DNA of 9,714 nt. Source: an uncultured Bacteroidales bacterium. Its GTDB lineage: Bacteria; Bacteroidota; Bacteroidia; Bacteroidales; Muribaculaceae. The notes under the pieces are model-generated. The model was given only the letters and a program-made list of their open reading frames with translations, was not told the origin of the DNA and made no database searches. The position numbers and the translations under genes are program-made. Positions 1 to 6,779 of the stretch are shown here, in pieces (the stretch's first letter is position 1; each line of letters opens with the position of its first letter). The stretch is from positions 1-9,714 of the forward strand of contig URNY01000103.1 in the NCBI GenBank assembly GCA_900549375.1, read 5' to 3'.

Positions 1-175
1 TATCGTGCGATTCGAACAGAAAGGTCTTATCTCACTCAAGAACCTTATCGGCATAGCAATGGCATTAGGTTACACTTCGGAGATAAAGAAGCTTTTTTCC
101 GAACCAAAATACTCCACCATGGAGGAGCTACTACAAATCCGCAAGAATACCAACAAGAAAAAAGTACATAAGTAA
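1..175 (+). CDS. HipB-like XRE helix-turn-helix regulator, C-terminal part (5' end outside window)
   Basis: The open frame enters at base 2 and ends at TAA 173-175, giving 57 residues. It begins with Arg-Phe-Glu-Gln-Lys-Gly and continues Leu-Ile-Ser-Leu-Lys-Asn-Leu-Ile. This resembles the last helices of XRE/Cro-type DNA-binding domains in HipB antitoxins, where a phrase such as 'FE..G..SL..L..IA.ALG' follows the recognition helix. A short lysine-rich tail follows. The stop shares one base with the next gene's start (TAATG), so the two are probably translationally coupled. HipB proteins normally repress their own operon and bind the HipA kinase; the next gene resembles the HipA N-terminal domain, which supports the call. 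The DNA-contacting helices lie mostly outside the window, so the family assignment rests on the C-terminal end and the neighbour. Confidence 0.7.
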   Translation, partial: IVRFEQKGLISLKNLIGIAMALGYTSEIKKLFSEPKYSTMEELLQIRKNTNKKKVHK

Positions 176-609
176 TGAGAATCAAAAAAATAGAAAGACT
201 TATCGTAAAGTATCACGAACAGATAGTCGGGACGCTTTCGCTCACTCCCGACAACAAACAGTGTGCCTTTGAATACGATAAAGCATGGCTTTCCAACGGT
301 TTCAGTATATCCCCATTGGAACTTCCGCTGAAACCGGGATTGTTCATCGCAAAGCCCTCACCTTTTTATGGGAATTTCGGTGTTTTCGAAGACAGTCTGC
401 CCGATGGCTCGACACATCGTATAGCTGACGAACTTAATGTAACAGTACAGACCGTCCGTAATTATTTCGGAGGTGTTAACTATCAGTTCGGTAAAAATGC
501 AGGTATGCATATTGAGCCAGGGCCCGACGGAGGAATCGTAGTCCTCGACGATACCACGATTTATGACATGGCTGTCAAGATACTTGAGGAGCAGAATCAG
601 AAACAGTAA
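175..609 (+). CDS. Chimeric protein: HipA N-terminal domain joined to an unrelated helix-turn-helix tail; kinase domain missing
   Basis: Residues 1-78 match the HipA N-terminal subdomain (Couple_hipA type): 'VGTLSLTPD', 'FEYDKAWL', 'SISPLELPL' and 'GNFGVFEDSLPDG' are phrases expected in Bacteroidetes HipA. In complete HipA proteins the Leu-Pro-Asp-Gly motif is followed by Trp-Gly and then about 230-350 residues of Ser/Thr kinase. Here, after Gly78 (base 408), the sequence becomes 'THRIADELNVTVQTVRNYF', a plausible helix-turn-helix, then a Gly/Pro-rich stretch and a short helix ending at residue 144. No kinase P-loop or catalytic motifs are present, so it should have no toxin activity. The frame is intact throughout, so it could be expressed. 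The ATG is set by the TAATG overlap with the HipB-like gene. It may be a decayed remnant, or an antitoxin-like protein comparable to HipS of HipBST systems; the sequence cannot decide between these. Confidence 0.65.
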   Translation: MRIKKIERLIVKYHEQIVGTLSLTPDNKQCAFEYDKAWLSNGFSISPLELPLKPGLFIAKPSPFYGNFGVFEDSLPDGSTHRIADELNVTVQTVRNYFGGVNYQFGKNAGMHIEPGPDGGIVVLDDTTIYDMAVKILEEQNQKQ

Positions 610-668
610 TCAGAAACATCTCAATATAATCCGGCTGCAGCGCCGCGGCTTCGCAAAACGAGAAAGTC

Positions 669-1796
669 ATGATTGATGTCGAGGAATATATCACTCTTGT
701 TATCCATACCCCCGAAAGGGCTCAATTGCTGAAGAACATCCTTGAGAGTCATGGCATGCAGATACGACTTGAGGATTTTGTTTCGTTTAAGTCGCCGATG
801 ACTGTGGCCCAGCGCGTGAAAATCATCCCAAAGGATCTTCCGCTTGCATTGCGGATTATAGAGAGCGGAGACAACTATTCTCCGGCACTTATTGAAATGA
901 AAATGGCGGGAATGAGCGGTAACATGCTCATCCCCGTCGATTTTTCTGAATCAAGCAAAGTGGCCGTGACAATCGGCTTCAAACTTGCACGGCGGATCGG
1001 CGTGCATCCTGTGGTGATGAATGCATACGTTGCGCCTTTGTTCAATCCTGCTGTTTCGGGCGATGCAGACCCTATGCTTGCCGGAGAGGATATTGCAGAA
1101 GCCGAGGAGGCCCGCAATATCCGGGAAATATCATCGGTCCGCCTTTCAAAATTCAAGCGGCAGATAGGGGAGTGGCAGAAACAGGGAGAGGTGCCCGACC
1201 TTAAGTTTACCGCCTCGCTTCTTGAAGGTGTCCCGGAAGAAGTGATTCTTTCATATTGCAAGGACACGCCTCCGGTTTTGGTAGTGATGGCAACAAGAGG
1301 TGTTGACCGCAAGGAGGAGGAGTTGATAGGAAGCGTAACGGCAGAAGTGCTCGACTCATGCCGAGTGCCAGTATTCACCGTTCCAGAACATTGCTCGATA
1401 GATAGCATAGAGGATGTGAAACGCCTTATGCTTTTCTGCAATATGGATCAACATGACATCATGACGGTGGATGCACTGATGAGGATGTTCGAATATCCTG
1501 ACTGCGAGGTGACTTTAGTGCCTGTCATGTCGCGAAAGGGCTCAAGAGTTAAAAGCAAGATGACGGCGCTGTGCGATTTTTTCAATAATAATTATCCTAC
1601 TGCGAGATTCTCACTCTTTTTACCTCAAAGCGATGATTACCGCAAGGGTATAGATCGAGAGATTTCAGATAAAGACATCGAGTTGCTTATTGTCCCGAAC
1701 AAGAGGACAAATGTTTTCAGCAGAATCTTTCATCCTACAATAGCACATAAATTCTTATTCGAGCGTGACATGCCGATGCTCGTGATTCCTGTGTAA
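669..1796 (+). CDS. Two-domain universal stress protein with an N-terminal accessory domain
   Basis: This 375-residue protein has three parts. Residues 1-80 ('VIHTPERAQLLKNILESHGM' onward) look like a small alpha/beta domain reminiscent of the putative signal-transducing DUF2007 group; this is a weak call. Residues 85-240 form a universal stress (UspA) domain, starting 'NMLIPVDFSESS' with Asp91 at the expected nucleotide-site position. It ends with 'ATRGVDRKEEELIGSVTAEVL' followed by 'CRVPVFTVP', the family's ATP-binding loop and last strand (Gly211, Gly221-Ser222). Residues 249-375 form a second Usp-like domain ending in 'RDMPMLVIP', but its loop lacks the glycines, so it probably does not bind nucleotide. 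No signal peptide, so cytoplasmic. The gene ends 5 bases before mutS2, suggesting co-transcription. No convincing Bacteroides-type promoter was found in the 59-base gap upstream. The specific function is unknown. Confidence 0.8.
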   Translation: MIDVEEYITLVIHTPERAQLLKNILESHGMQIRLEDFVSFKSPMTVAQRVKIIPKDLPLALRIIESGDNYSPALIEMKMAGMSGNMLIPVDFSESSKVAVTIGFKLARRIGVHPVVMNAYVAPLFNPAVSGDADPMLAGEDIAEAEEARNIREISSVRLSKFKRQIGEWQKQGEVPDLKFTASLLEGVPEEVILSYCKDTPPVLVVMATRGVDRKEEELIGSVTAEVLDSCRVPVFTVPEHCSIDSIEDVKRLMLFCNMDQHDIMTVDALMRMFEYPDCEVTLVPVMSRKGSRVKSKMTALCDFFNNNYPTARFSLFLPQSDDYRKGIDREISDKDIELLIVPNKRTNVFSRIFHPTIAHKFLFERDMPMLVIPV

Positions 1797-1801
1797 TCAA
1801 C

Positions 1802-4282
1802 ATGATATATCCTTCTGATTTCGAATCCAAGATAGGATTCGCAGGTTTACGTGCGTGTGTATCAGAGAGATGCACAAGCGCAATGGGTCGTGAAGAGACA
1901 GCTCAGATGAATTTCTCTTCGGATTATGAAATTGTGACCAACCGGCTAAGATGTGTTTCAGAGATGATGGACATCATATCCGGAGGCATTCCCTTCCCTC
2001 TTGACAATATTTATGACGTGCTCCCGTATCTTGCGGAGATTAGGGCGGAGGGCTCCTATATGAGCGCCGAACGATTGTATAAACTTCTGAAGATGCTTCT
2101 GATGATGTCGGGAATCGCGGACTTCTTCCGATCGAATAGAAATGAATCCGGAATTTCAACATGCCCTATGCTTGATAAGGAGTTCTCCGGCATGATGCTT
2201 TTCCCTTTGCTGGTTTCAGAAATTGAAAGATGCATCAATAAATTCGGCGAAGTAAAAGACACGGCATCGCCGGAATTATCAGAAATAAGGACGCATATGC
2301 GTCAGGCTTCCGGCTCTATGCAGCGCGCCATGCGGAGGGTGTTGGAAAGCGCTGTTTCAAAAGGGCTGGTGGATAAGGATGCGACTCCGGCGATTCGCGA
2401 CGGCCGCCTTGTGATTCCTGTAAGTGCCGCCAATAAGAGAGGCATAAACGGAATTGTCCATGATGAGAGTGCAACAGGAAAAACAGTTTTCATAGAACCG
2501 GCCGAAGTTGTGGAGGCCGGAAACCGTCTGCGCGAGCTCGAGATGGAGGAACGTCGCGAAGTTATCGCCATTTTACGTGGAATCGCTTCCTCCATACGTC
2601 CTCATATCGAAGATCTTATTCAAAGCTGCCGGGATATTGGCCGTCTTGATTTCATTCGTGCCAAAGCTCTGTTTGCCATAGACCTCGGTGCTCAGATGCC
2701 ACATATTGAGGATAAACGTGAACTTGAATGGTATCATGCCGAGCATCCCGGACTTATGCTTGCCTTGAGAGCGAACGGCCGTAAGGTTGTTCCGCTCAAT
2801 CTAACGCTTTCGGATAAAGAGAGGATTCTGATAATATCAGGCCCTAATGCAGGCGGCAAATCGGTGTGTCTCAAAACTGTCGCAACGGTGCAATATATGA
2901 TGCAATGCGGAATGATGCCTAAGCTCTATAATAATTCACACATGGGAATTTTCCGCAGCATCTTTATCGATATCGGTGACGAACAGTCGTTCGAGAATGA
3001 TCTCAGCACCTATTCTTCGCACTTGAGAAACATGAAATATTTCCTGAATCATTCCGACAGTCGCACTCTTATTCTCGCCGATGAAATGGGTTCCGGAACT
3101 GAGCCGCAGATCGGAGGAGCACTTGCACAGGCCATTCTTGAGGATTTAGGCAAGACCGGTTGCATGGGAATAGTGACAACACATTATCAGAATTTAAAGA
3201 CTTTCGCCGACAATGAGCCGGGCTTCGTAAACGGTGCCATGCTTTACGACCGACAGCATCTTCAGCCCACTTTTGAATTGTCAGTGGGAAATGCAGGCAG
3301 TTCATTCGCCATTGATATTGCTATAAAGACGGGTCTTCCGGCCGATGTGATCGCCAATGCAAAAGAGATTGCCGGAAGTGATTATGTGAACCTTGACAAA
3401 TATCTTTCGGAGATTGCCCGCGACAGAAGATATTGGTCGAATAAACGTCAGAATATCCGGGAAAAGGAGGCCAAACTCGATGTCGTGCTCGCTCGTTATG
3501 AAGAAACTGCGGGCGATCTGCGTTCTCAACGTAAGGAGATCATAAATGAGGCGCGGCGCGAGGCGAAAGAGATTCTTCAGAGTGTAAATGCGAAAATCGA
3601 GCGCACTATACTCGAAATCCGGAAGGCTGAGGCTGAAAAGGAGAAAACGAAACAATTGCGCAAGGAATTGAATGAATTCCGTCAGGGCATCGAGGAGGAT
3701 AATGATGATAACTTGGTCTCTTCAGAGCCTAAAATTCTGCGCAAACTGAAATCTCCGCGTCGTAAGAAAGACAAGGAACCTTCAAATAAGAGATCCGAAC
3801 AGGAACAGCCATCGGCGGAGATAACAGCAGGGGATTATGTAAAGATGAAAGACGGCAACACTGTGGGAAAGGTTGAAAAAATCGAAGGTAAGAAGGCTGA
3901 GGTAGTATTCGGTTCTTTGCGTACGATAGTCGCAATAGACCGACTGATCAAAAGTTCCCGTCCAAAGGAATCAGCGTTGTCTTCGGTTTCGGTTATTTCC
4001 TCTGCCACTTCTTCCGACAGCCGCAGGCGTCAGTTAAATTTCAAAAACGAAATTGACGTGAGGGGAATGAGGGCAGACGAAGCACTTCAGGCCGTAACAT
4101 ATTTCCTTGATGATGCTGTGCAGTTCAATGCTTCCCGGGTCAGGATACTTCATGGTACAGGCCATGGTATTCTGAAAACATTGATTCGCGAGCAATTGAG
4201 AGCCAATCCGGCGGTGCAGAATTTCGAAGATGAGGATGTGCGTTTCGGGGGAGCCGGAATTACTGTCGTCGATTTGGAATAA
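1802..4282 (+). CDS. mutS2: Endonuclease MutS2 (MutS-family ATPase with Smr domain)
   Basis: At 826 residues this is full length for MutS2. The start fits the usual Bacteroidales N-terminus (Met-Ile-Tyr-Pro). The core and clamp regions (about 1-320) lack MutS mismatch-recognition domains. The ATPase follows: Walker A 'GPNAGGKS' at 347-354 and Walker B 'LILADE' with Asp427-Glu428. A charged coiled coil spans about 525-645 and a basic linker about 645-672. A KOW-like small beta domain lies at 674-717 ('GDYVKMKDGNTVGKVEKIEG'). The C-terminal Smr nuclease domain has 'IDVRG' at 751-755 and 'HGTGHG' at 784-789. Homologues suppress homologous recombination (Helicobacter) or split and cleave at collided ribosomes (Bacillus MutS2/RqcU). 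All catalytic motifs look intact. It lies 5 bases after the stress-protein gene, and its 3' end carries the promoter of the next operon. Confidence 0.96.
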   Translation: MIYPSDFESKIGFAGLRACVSERCTSAMGREETAQMNFSSDYEIVTNRLRCVSEMMDIISGGIPFPLDNIYDVLPYLAEIRAEGSYMSAERLYKLLKMLLMMSGIADFFRSNRNESGISTCPMLDKEFSGMMLFPLLVSEIERCINKFGEVKDTASPELSEIRTHMRQASGSMQRAMRRVLESAVSKGLVDKDATPAIRDGRLVIPVSAANKRGINGIVHDESATGKTVFIEPAEVVEAGNRLRELEMEERREVIAILRGIASSIRPHIEDLIQSCRDIGRLDFIRAKALFAIDLGAQMPHIEDKRELEWYHAEHPGLMLALRANGRKVVPLNLTLSDKERILIISGPNAGGKSVCLKTVATVQYMMQCGMMPKLYNNSHMGIFRSIFIDIGDEQSFENDLSTYSSHLRNMKYFLNHSDSRTLILADEMGSGTEPQIGGALAQAILEDLGKTGCMGIVTTHYQNLKTFADNEPGFVNGAMLYDRQHLQPTFELSVGNAGSSFAIDIAIKTGLPADVIANAKEIAGSDYVNLDKYLSEIARDRRYWSNKRQNIREKEAKLDVVLARYEETAGDLRSQRKEIINEARREAKEILQSVNAKIERTILEIRKAEAEKEKTKQLRKELNEFRQGIEEDNDDNLVSSEPKILRKLKSPRRKKDKEPSNKRSEQEQPSAEITAGDYVKMKDGNTVGKVEKIEGKKAEVVFGSLRTIVAIDRLIKSSRPKESALSSVSVISSATSSDSRRRQLNFKNEIDVRGMRADEALQAVTYFLDDAVQFNASRVRILHGTGHGILKTLIREQLRANPAVQNFEDEDVRFGGAGITVVDLE

Positions 4283-4304
4283 TCGTAAATCTATACTAAT
4301 TTTG
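4273..4304 (+). promoter_or_regulatory. Bacteroides-type promoter for the SGNH-MBOAT operon
   Basis: TTTG at 4273-4276 (-33 element), 20 bases of spacing, then TAATTTTG at 4297-4304, a perfect match to the TAnnTTTG -7 element of the Bacteroidetes primary sigma factor. The -33 element lies inside the last codons of mutS2. Transcription would start near 4311, giving a leader of about 60 bases before the ATG at 4372. The position fits a separate transcription unit for the two downstream genes. Confidence 0.7.
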
Positions 4305-4371
4305 CAGGCTGTTAAGGAACAGAGTCTAAATGAGACGGCTGTCGACATTGTCTCTATAGGCAGTTTATGAA

Positions 4372-5166
4372 ATGGAAAAATATAGATATACGCGTCTTTG
4401 GCTTCTGCTTGCACTTGCACTTCTGATTATCACCACGGTTTCTTTTATCGATGATATGAAATTCGGTGACTGGACAGTGAAAAAATCTCCTATAGCCGCG
4501 GCACTTCTTGCTGAAAAAGCTGATTCTACGGATATGGTTGCGGATTCGGTACGGGAGACTGATGATACTTTGGTTGATAAGCCGGTCAGAATTGAAACCG
4601 ATTCCTTGCCACAGTCGTTATTCATTTTCGGCGATTCAATGACGTTTAATCTTGCGTTGAGACTCGCACAGTATGCCAAAGCTAACGGGCATACTATTCA
4701 TTCAGTGAACTGGGATTCGAGCAATACAAAAATCTGGGCCGACCACGATACGCTCTCGTATTTTATCAATAAATTCAAGCCGACACAGATATTTATATCT
4801 CTGGGGAGTAACGAGATGTATTTCAAGAATCCGGAAACGCGCGCTCCCTATATTAAGAAGATACTCGAAGTTATTGATACTGTCCCATATGTATGGATCG
4901 GCCCACCGAACTGGAAAGAGGACACCGGCATCAACGATCTTCTTTCCCGAATGTGCCGTCGCGGCTCTTTCTTCAGGTCCGAAGGTATGCAGTTCAAACG
5001 TAAAAAAGACAACATCCACCCTACAAGAGAGAGTTCCTCTTTATGGGTGGATAGTATAATGAGATGGCTTCCACAATCCTCTCATCCTTTTGTTGCCGAG
5101 ATTCCTTCTGACAGTATAGGGAAAGTTAATCCGAATATCGTATTCCTTAAGGCACTTAACAAATGA
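4372..5166 (+). CDS. Membrane-anchored SGNH/GDSL hydrolase-like protein, partner of the MBOAT acyltransferase
   Basis: This 264-residue protein has a basic start (Lys-Tyr-Arg-Tyr-Thr-Arg), one hydrophobic segment at about 9-25 ('LWLLLALALLIITTVSF') and a polar, Asp/Ser/Thr-rich linker to about residue 80. The catalytic domain has the SGNH blocks: 'FGDSM' with nucleophile Ser89, 'LGSNE' at 144-148 (block III with Glu in place of the usual Asp), and 'DNIHP' with Asp213 and His216. The active site should face the periplasm. SGNH proteins next to MBOAT genes commonly act in O-acetylation of extracytoplasmic polymers (compare PatB with PatA, or AlgJ/AlgX with AlgI). The stop overlaps the MBOAT start by four bases (ATGA), implying coupled translation and a joint job. 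The substrate cannot be told from sequence, and esterase rather than transferase activity is possible. Confidence 0.85.
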   Translation: MEKYRYTRLWLLLALALLIITTVSFIDDMKFGDWTVKKSPIAAALLAEKADSTDMVADSVRETDDTLVDKPVRIETDSLPQSLFIFGDSMTFNLALRLAQYAKANGHTIHSVNWDSSNTKIWADHDTLSYFINKFKPTQIFISLGSNEMYFKNPETRAPYIKKILEVIDTVPYVWIGPPNWKEDTGINDLLSRMCRRGSFFRSEGMQFKRKKDNIHPTRESSSLWVDSIMRWLPQSSHPFVAEIPSDSIGKVNPNIVFLKALNK

Positions 5167-6656
5167 ATTGGGATTCATTGATTCATAATATCAGTCTTGC
5201 GGGGAGAAACATCGCTGACATGCTGGCTTATGATGCCGATGCACCGATGCTTTTCTCCAGCGGTCTTTTCTGGATTCTTTTCCTACTGTTTATCCCCGTC
5301 TATGCTTTGCTGAAGAGAAGCAAAACAAAGATGGTGATATTTGTGGTAGCATTCTCTCTTTATTTCTATTATAAATCGAGCGGTTTCTTTTTCCTGATGC
5401 TTATAGGCACTTCGCTCGTGGACTGGCTCGTATCGAAAGCGATTTACAGTCTGCGCAGGCGTGGCGCCAAACTGTGCATGATGTGGTTTTCGATCACGTT
5501 GTCGCTTCTCATCTTAGGATATTTCAAGTATGCCAATTTCTTCTTATGGAACTGGAATGCGATGGTGGAGGGGAATTTCCAGCCTCTTGATATCATACTC
5601 CCTGTAGGCATCTCTTTCTATACGTTCCAAAGCATCAGTTATGTCGTGGATGTCTATAAAGGGAAAATTGCACCTACGCGGACATGGCTCGAATATCTCT
5701 TCTTTCTTTCTTTCTTTCCGGCGCTTGTAGCCGGTCCTATCGTCAGAGCCGATTACTTTCTCCCTCAGCTCGAGAAGAATGAAGATGCAAAACTATCGGA
5801 TATCTACGGAGGATTCTGGCTTATTATTGTCGGAATAGTGAAGAAGGCTCTGATAGCGGATTATATATCGCAATACAACGACCTTATTTTCAACGATCCT
5901 TCTCTATATTCCGGCGTGCAGACGCTGATGGGAGTTTTAGGCTATACCATGCAGATATACTGCGATTTCTCGGGATATTCCGATATGGCGATAGGTCTGG
6001 CGCTGATAATGGGTTTCAAACTCGGCATCAATTTCAATTCACCATATCAGAGCCGCAATCTCACGGAATTCTGGAGAAGATGGCATATATCTCTGTCGTC
6101 TTGGCTTCGCGATTATGTATACATACCACTTGGCGGAAACCGCAAAGGCACTATCCGCACATATGTGAATAACTTCCTCACAATGCTTATCGGCGGACTA
6201 TGGCACGGCGCCGCATGGAAATTTGTGTTCTGGGGCGGCATGCATGGCATCGGACTTGCCGTGCATAAAGCCTGCAAACCCATTCTCTCGAAGATTCCCG
6301 ACAACTTTGTTACTATCTTCTTCTCATGGCTTATCACATTCGTGTATGTATCGTTGCTATGGGTGTTTTTCCGTGCCGCAAGCTTTGAGGATTCTGTTCT
6401 TATAATCGGGAATATATTCAAGGATTTCGACTGGGCACAGTTCCCTCAGTTCTTCGAGGCCCGCAAAGTATGGTGCATTATGATGATCGCCCTCGCCGTG
6501 TTCCATTTCATTCCTCAAAAGTGGGCGGACTTCTGCATGAATGTTTTTATAAAGAGTCCGTGGCTTCTGAAACTGCTTGTATTCTTATTTGTGGTGCAGC
6601 TCGTGATAGAATTCATGTCGGAAGAGGTAGCTCCATTTATTTATTTCCAGTTCTGA
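5163..6656 (+). CDS. MBOAT-family membrane-bound O-acyltransferase
   Basis: This 497-residue polytopic membrane protein has hydrophobic segments from about residue 34 through the C-terminus. It matches the AlgI/DltB/PatA branch of MBOAT proteins: 'LPVGISFYTFQSISY' at 146-160, 'ALVAGPIVRADYFLPQL' at 187-203, 'CDFSGYSDMAIG' at 267-278, 'NLTEFWRRWHISLSSWLRDY' at 299-318 (conserved His308), 'IPLGGNR' at 321-327 and 'GGLWHGAAWKF' at 344-354 with the catalytic His348. Length is typical. The family carries acyl groups, usually acetyl, from the cytoplasm across the inner membrane. The SGNH protein encoded immediately upstream, overlapping by ATGA, is the likely acceptor-side partner. Substrate candidates are peptidoglycan, a capsule or an exopolysaccharide; no polysaccharide genes lie in the window to decide. 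A TTTC repeat tract lies in the gene at 5700-5718. Confidence 0.94.
   Translation: MNWDSLIHNISLAGRNIADMLAYDADAPMLFSSGLFWILFLLFIPVYALLKRSKTKMVIFVVAFSLYFYYKSSGFFFLMLIGTSLVDWLVSKAIYSLRRRGAKLCMMWFSITLSLLILGYFKYANFFLWNWNAMVEGNFQPLDIILPVGISFYTFQSISYVVDVYKGKIAPTRTWLEYLFFLSFFPALVAGPIVRADYFLPQLEKNEDAKLSDIYGGFWLIIVGIVKKALIADYISQYNDLIFNDPSLYSGVQTLMGVLGYTMQIYCDFSGYSDMAIGLALIMGFKLGINFNSPYQSRNLTEFWRRWHISLSSWLRDYVYIPLGGNRKGTIRTYVNNFLTMLIGGLWHGAAWKFVFWGGMHGIGLAVHKACKPILSKIPDNFVTIFFSWLITFVYVSLLWVFFRAASFEDSVLIIGNIFKDFDWAQFPQFFEARKVWCIMMIALAVFHFIPQKWADFCMNVFIKSPWLLKLLVFLFVVQLVIEFMSEEVAPFIYFQF
5700..5718 (+). repeat. Short TTTC tetranucleotide tract inside the MBOAT gene
   Basis: Nineteen bases with period four (TTTC, about 4.5 units) encode Phe-Phe-Leu-Ser-Phe-Phe at residues 180-185 of the acyltransferase. 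Loss or gain of one unit would shift the reading frame. The tract is short compared with proven phase-variable tetranucleotide loci, and Phe/Leu-rich membrane segments favour such runs by chance. Confidence 0.6.
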
Positions 6657-6692
6657 TTGGTTGTGGAATTAATGTAACATCTAACTTTTGAC

Positions 6693-6716
6693 CTGGGAAT
6701 TCTTTTTAATTTCCGG
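6693..6716 (+). terminator. Weak hairpin after the MBOAT gene, possible terminator
   Basis: A nine-pair stem (6693-6701 with 6708-6716, including two G-U pairs) closes a six-base loop CTTTTT, about 36 bases after the MBOAT stop. No T-run follows the stem, so it is at best a weak or factor-assisted terminator. It is the only foldable element between the MBOAT stop and the putative promoter elements of the next gene. Confidence 0.25.
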
Positions 6717-6722
6717 TTAAAG

Positions 6723-6762
6723 TTGTAATTGAAATATTTTTCCTTTCTTTGTGAAAGGAAAA
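6723..6762 (+). promoter_or_regulatory. Candidate promoter with a perfect 10-bp inverted repeat upstream of the aldo/keto reductase
   Basis: TTG at 6723-6725, 18 bases, then TTTCTTTG at 6744-6751 gives a one-mismatch fit to TAnnTTTG, with a start site near 6758 and a short leader of about 22 bases. A perfect inverted repeat (6738-6747 with 6753-6762, arms TTTTCCTTTC and GAAAGGAAAA, five-base spacer) covers the -7 element. That placement would suit a repressor site; a start-site hairpin or chance in AT-rich DNA are alternatives. A second possible promoter is TTG 6661-6663, N19, AACTTTTG 6683-6690. Confidence 0.4.
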
Positions 6763-6779
6763 TATAAACATTCTGCTTT

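Noticed and set aside
625..630. TATAAT in front of the stress-protein gene
   Set aside because: It has no matching -35 at usual spacing, and Bacteroidetes promoters use TAnnTTTG rather than the E. coli -10 box.
636..655. GC-rich self-complementary stretch (GCTGCAGC, GCCGCGGC) between the HipA chimera and the stress protein
   Set aside because: The two palindromes do not form one long stem and no T-run follows, so I would not call a terminator or a recombination site.
875..1441. A 188-codon open frame on the minus strand within the stress-protein gene
   Set aside because: It lies wholly inside a recognised plus-strand gene, is Ser/Arg/Thr-rich with no known motif, and has the look of an antisense shadow.
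3069..3655. Two long minus-strand open frames inside mutS2
   Set aside because: They overlap well-conserved ATPase and coiled-coil coding sequence of mutS2 and show no recognisable domain or start context.
4330..4359. A nine-codon ATG frame in the leader of the SGNH gene, in frame with it but closed by TAG
   Set aside because: Too short to judge, no coding signature, and no terminator/antiterminator pairing was seen around it; it only shows that the SGNH start cannot extend upstream to this ATG.
4034..4679. Minus-strand open frames covering the mutS2 end and the SGNH gene start
   Set aside because: They cover conserved Smr-domain and SGNH coding sequence and the clear plus-strand promoter; no protein family is recognisable.
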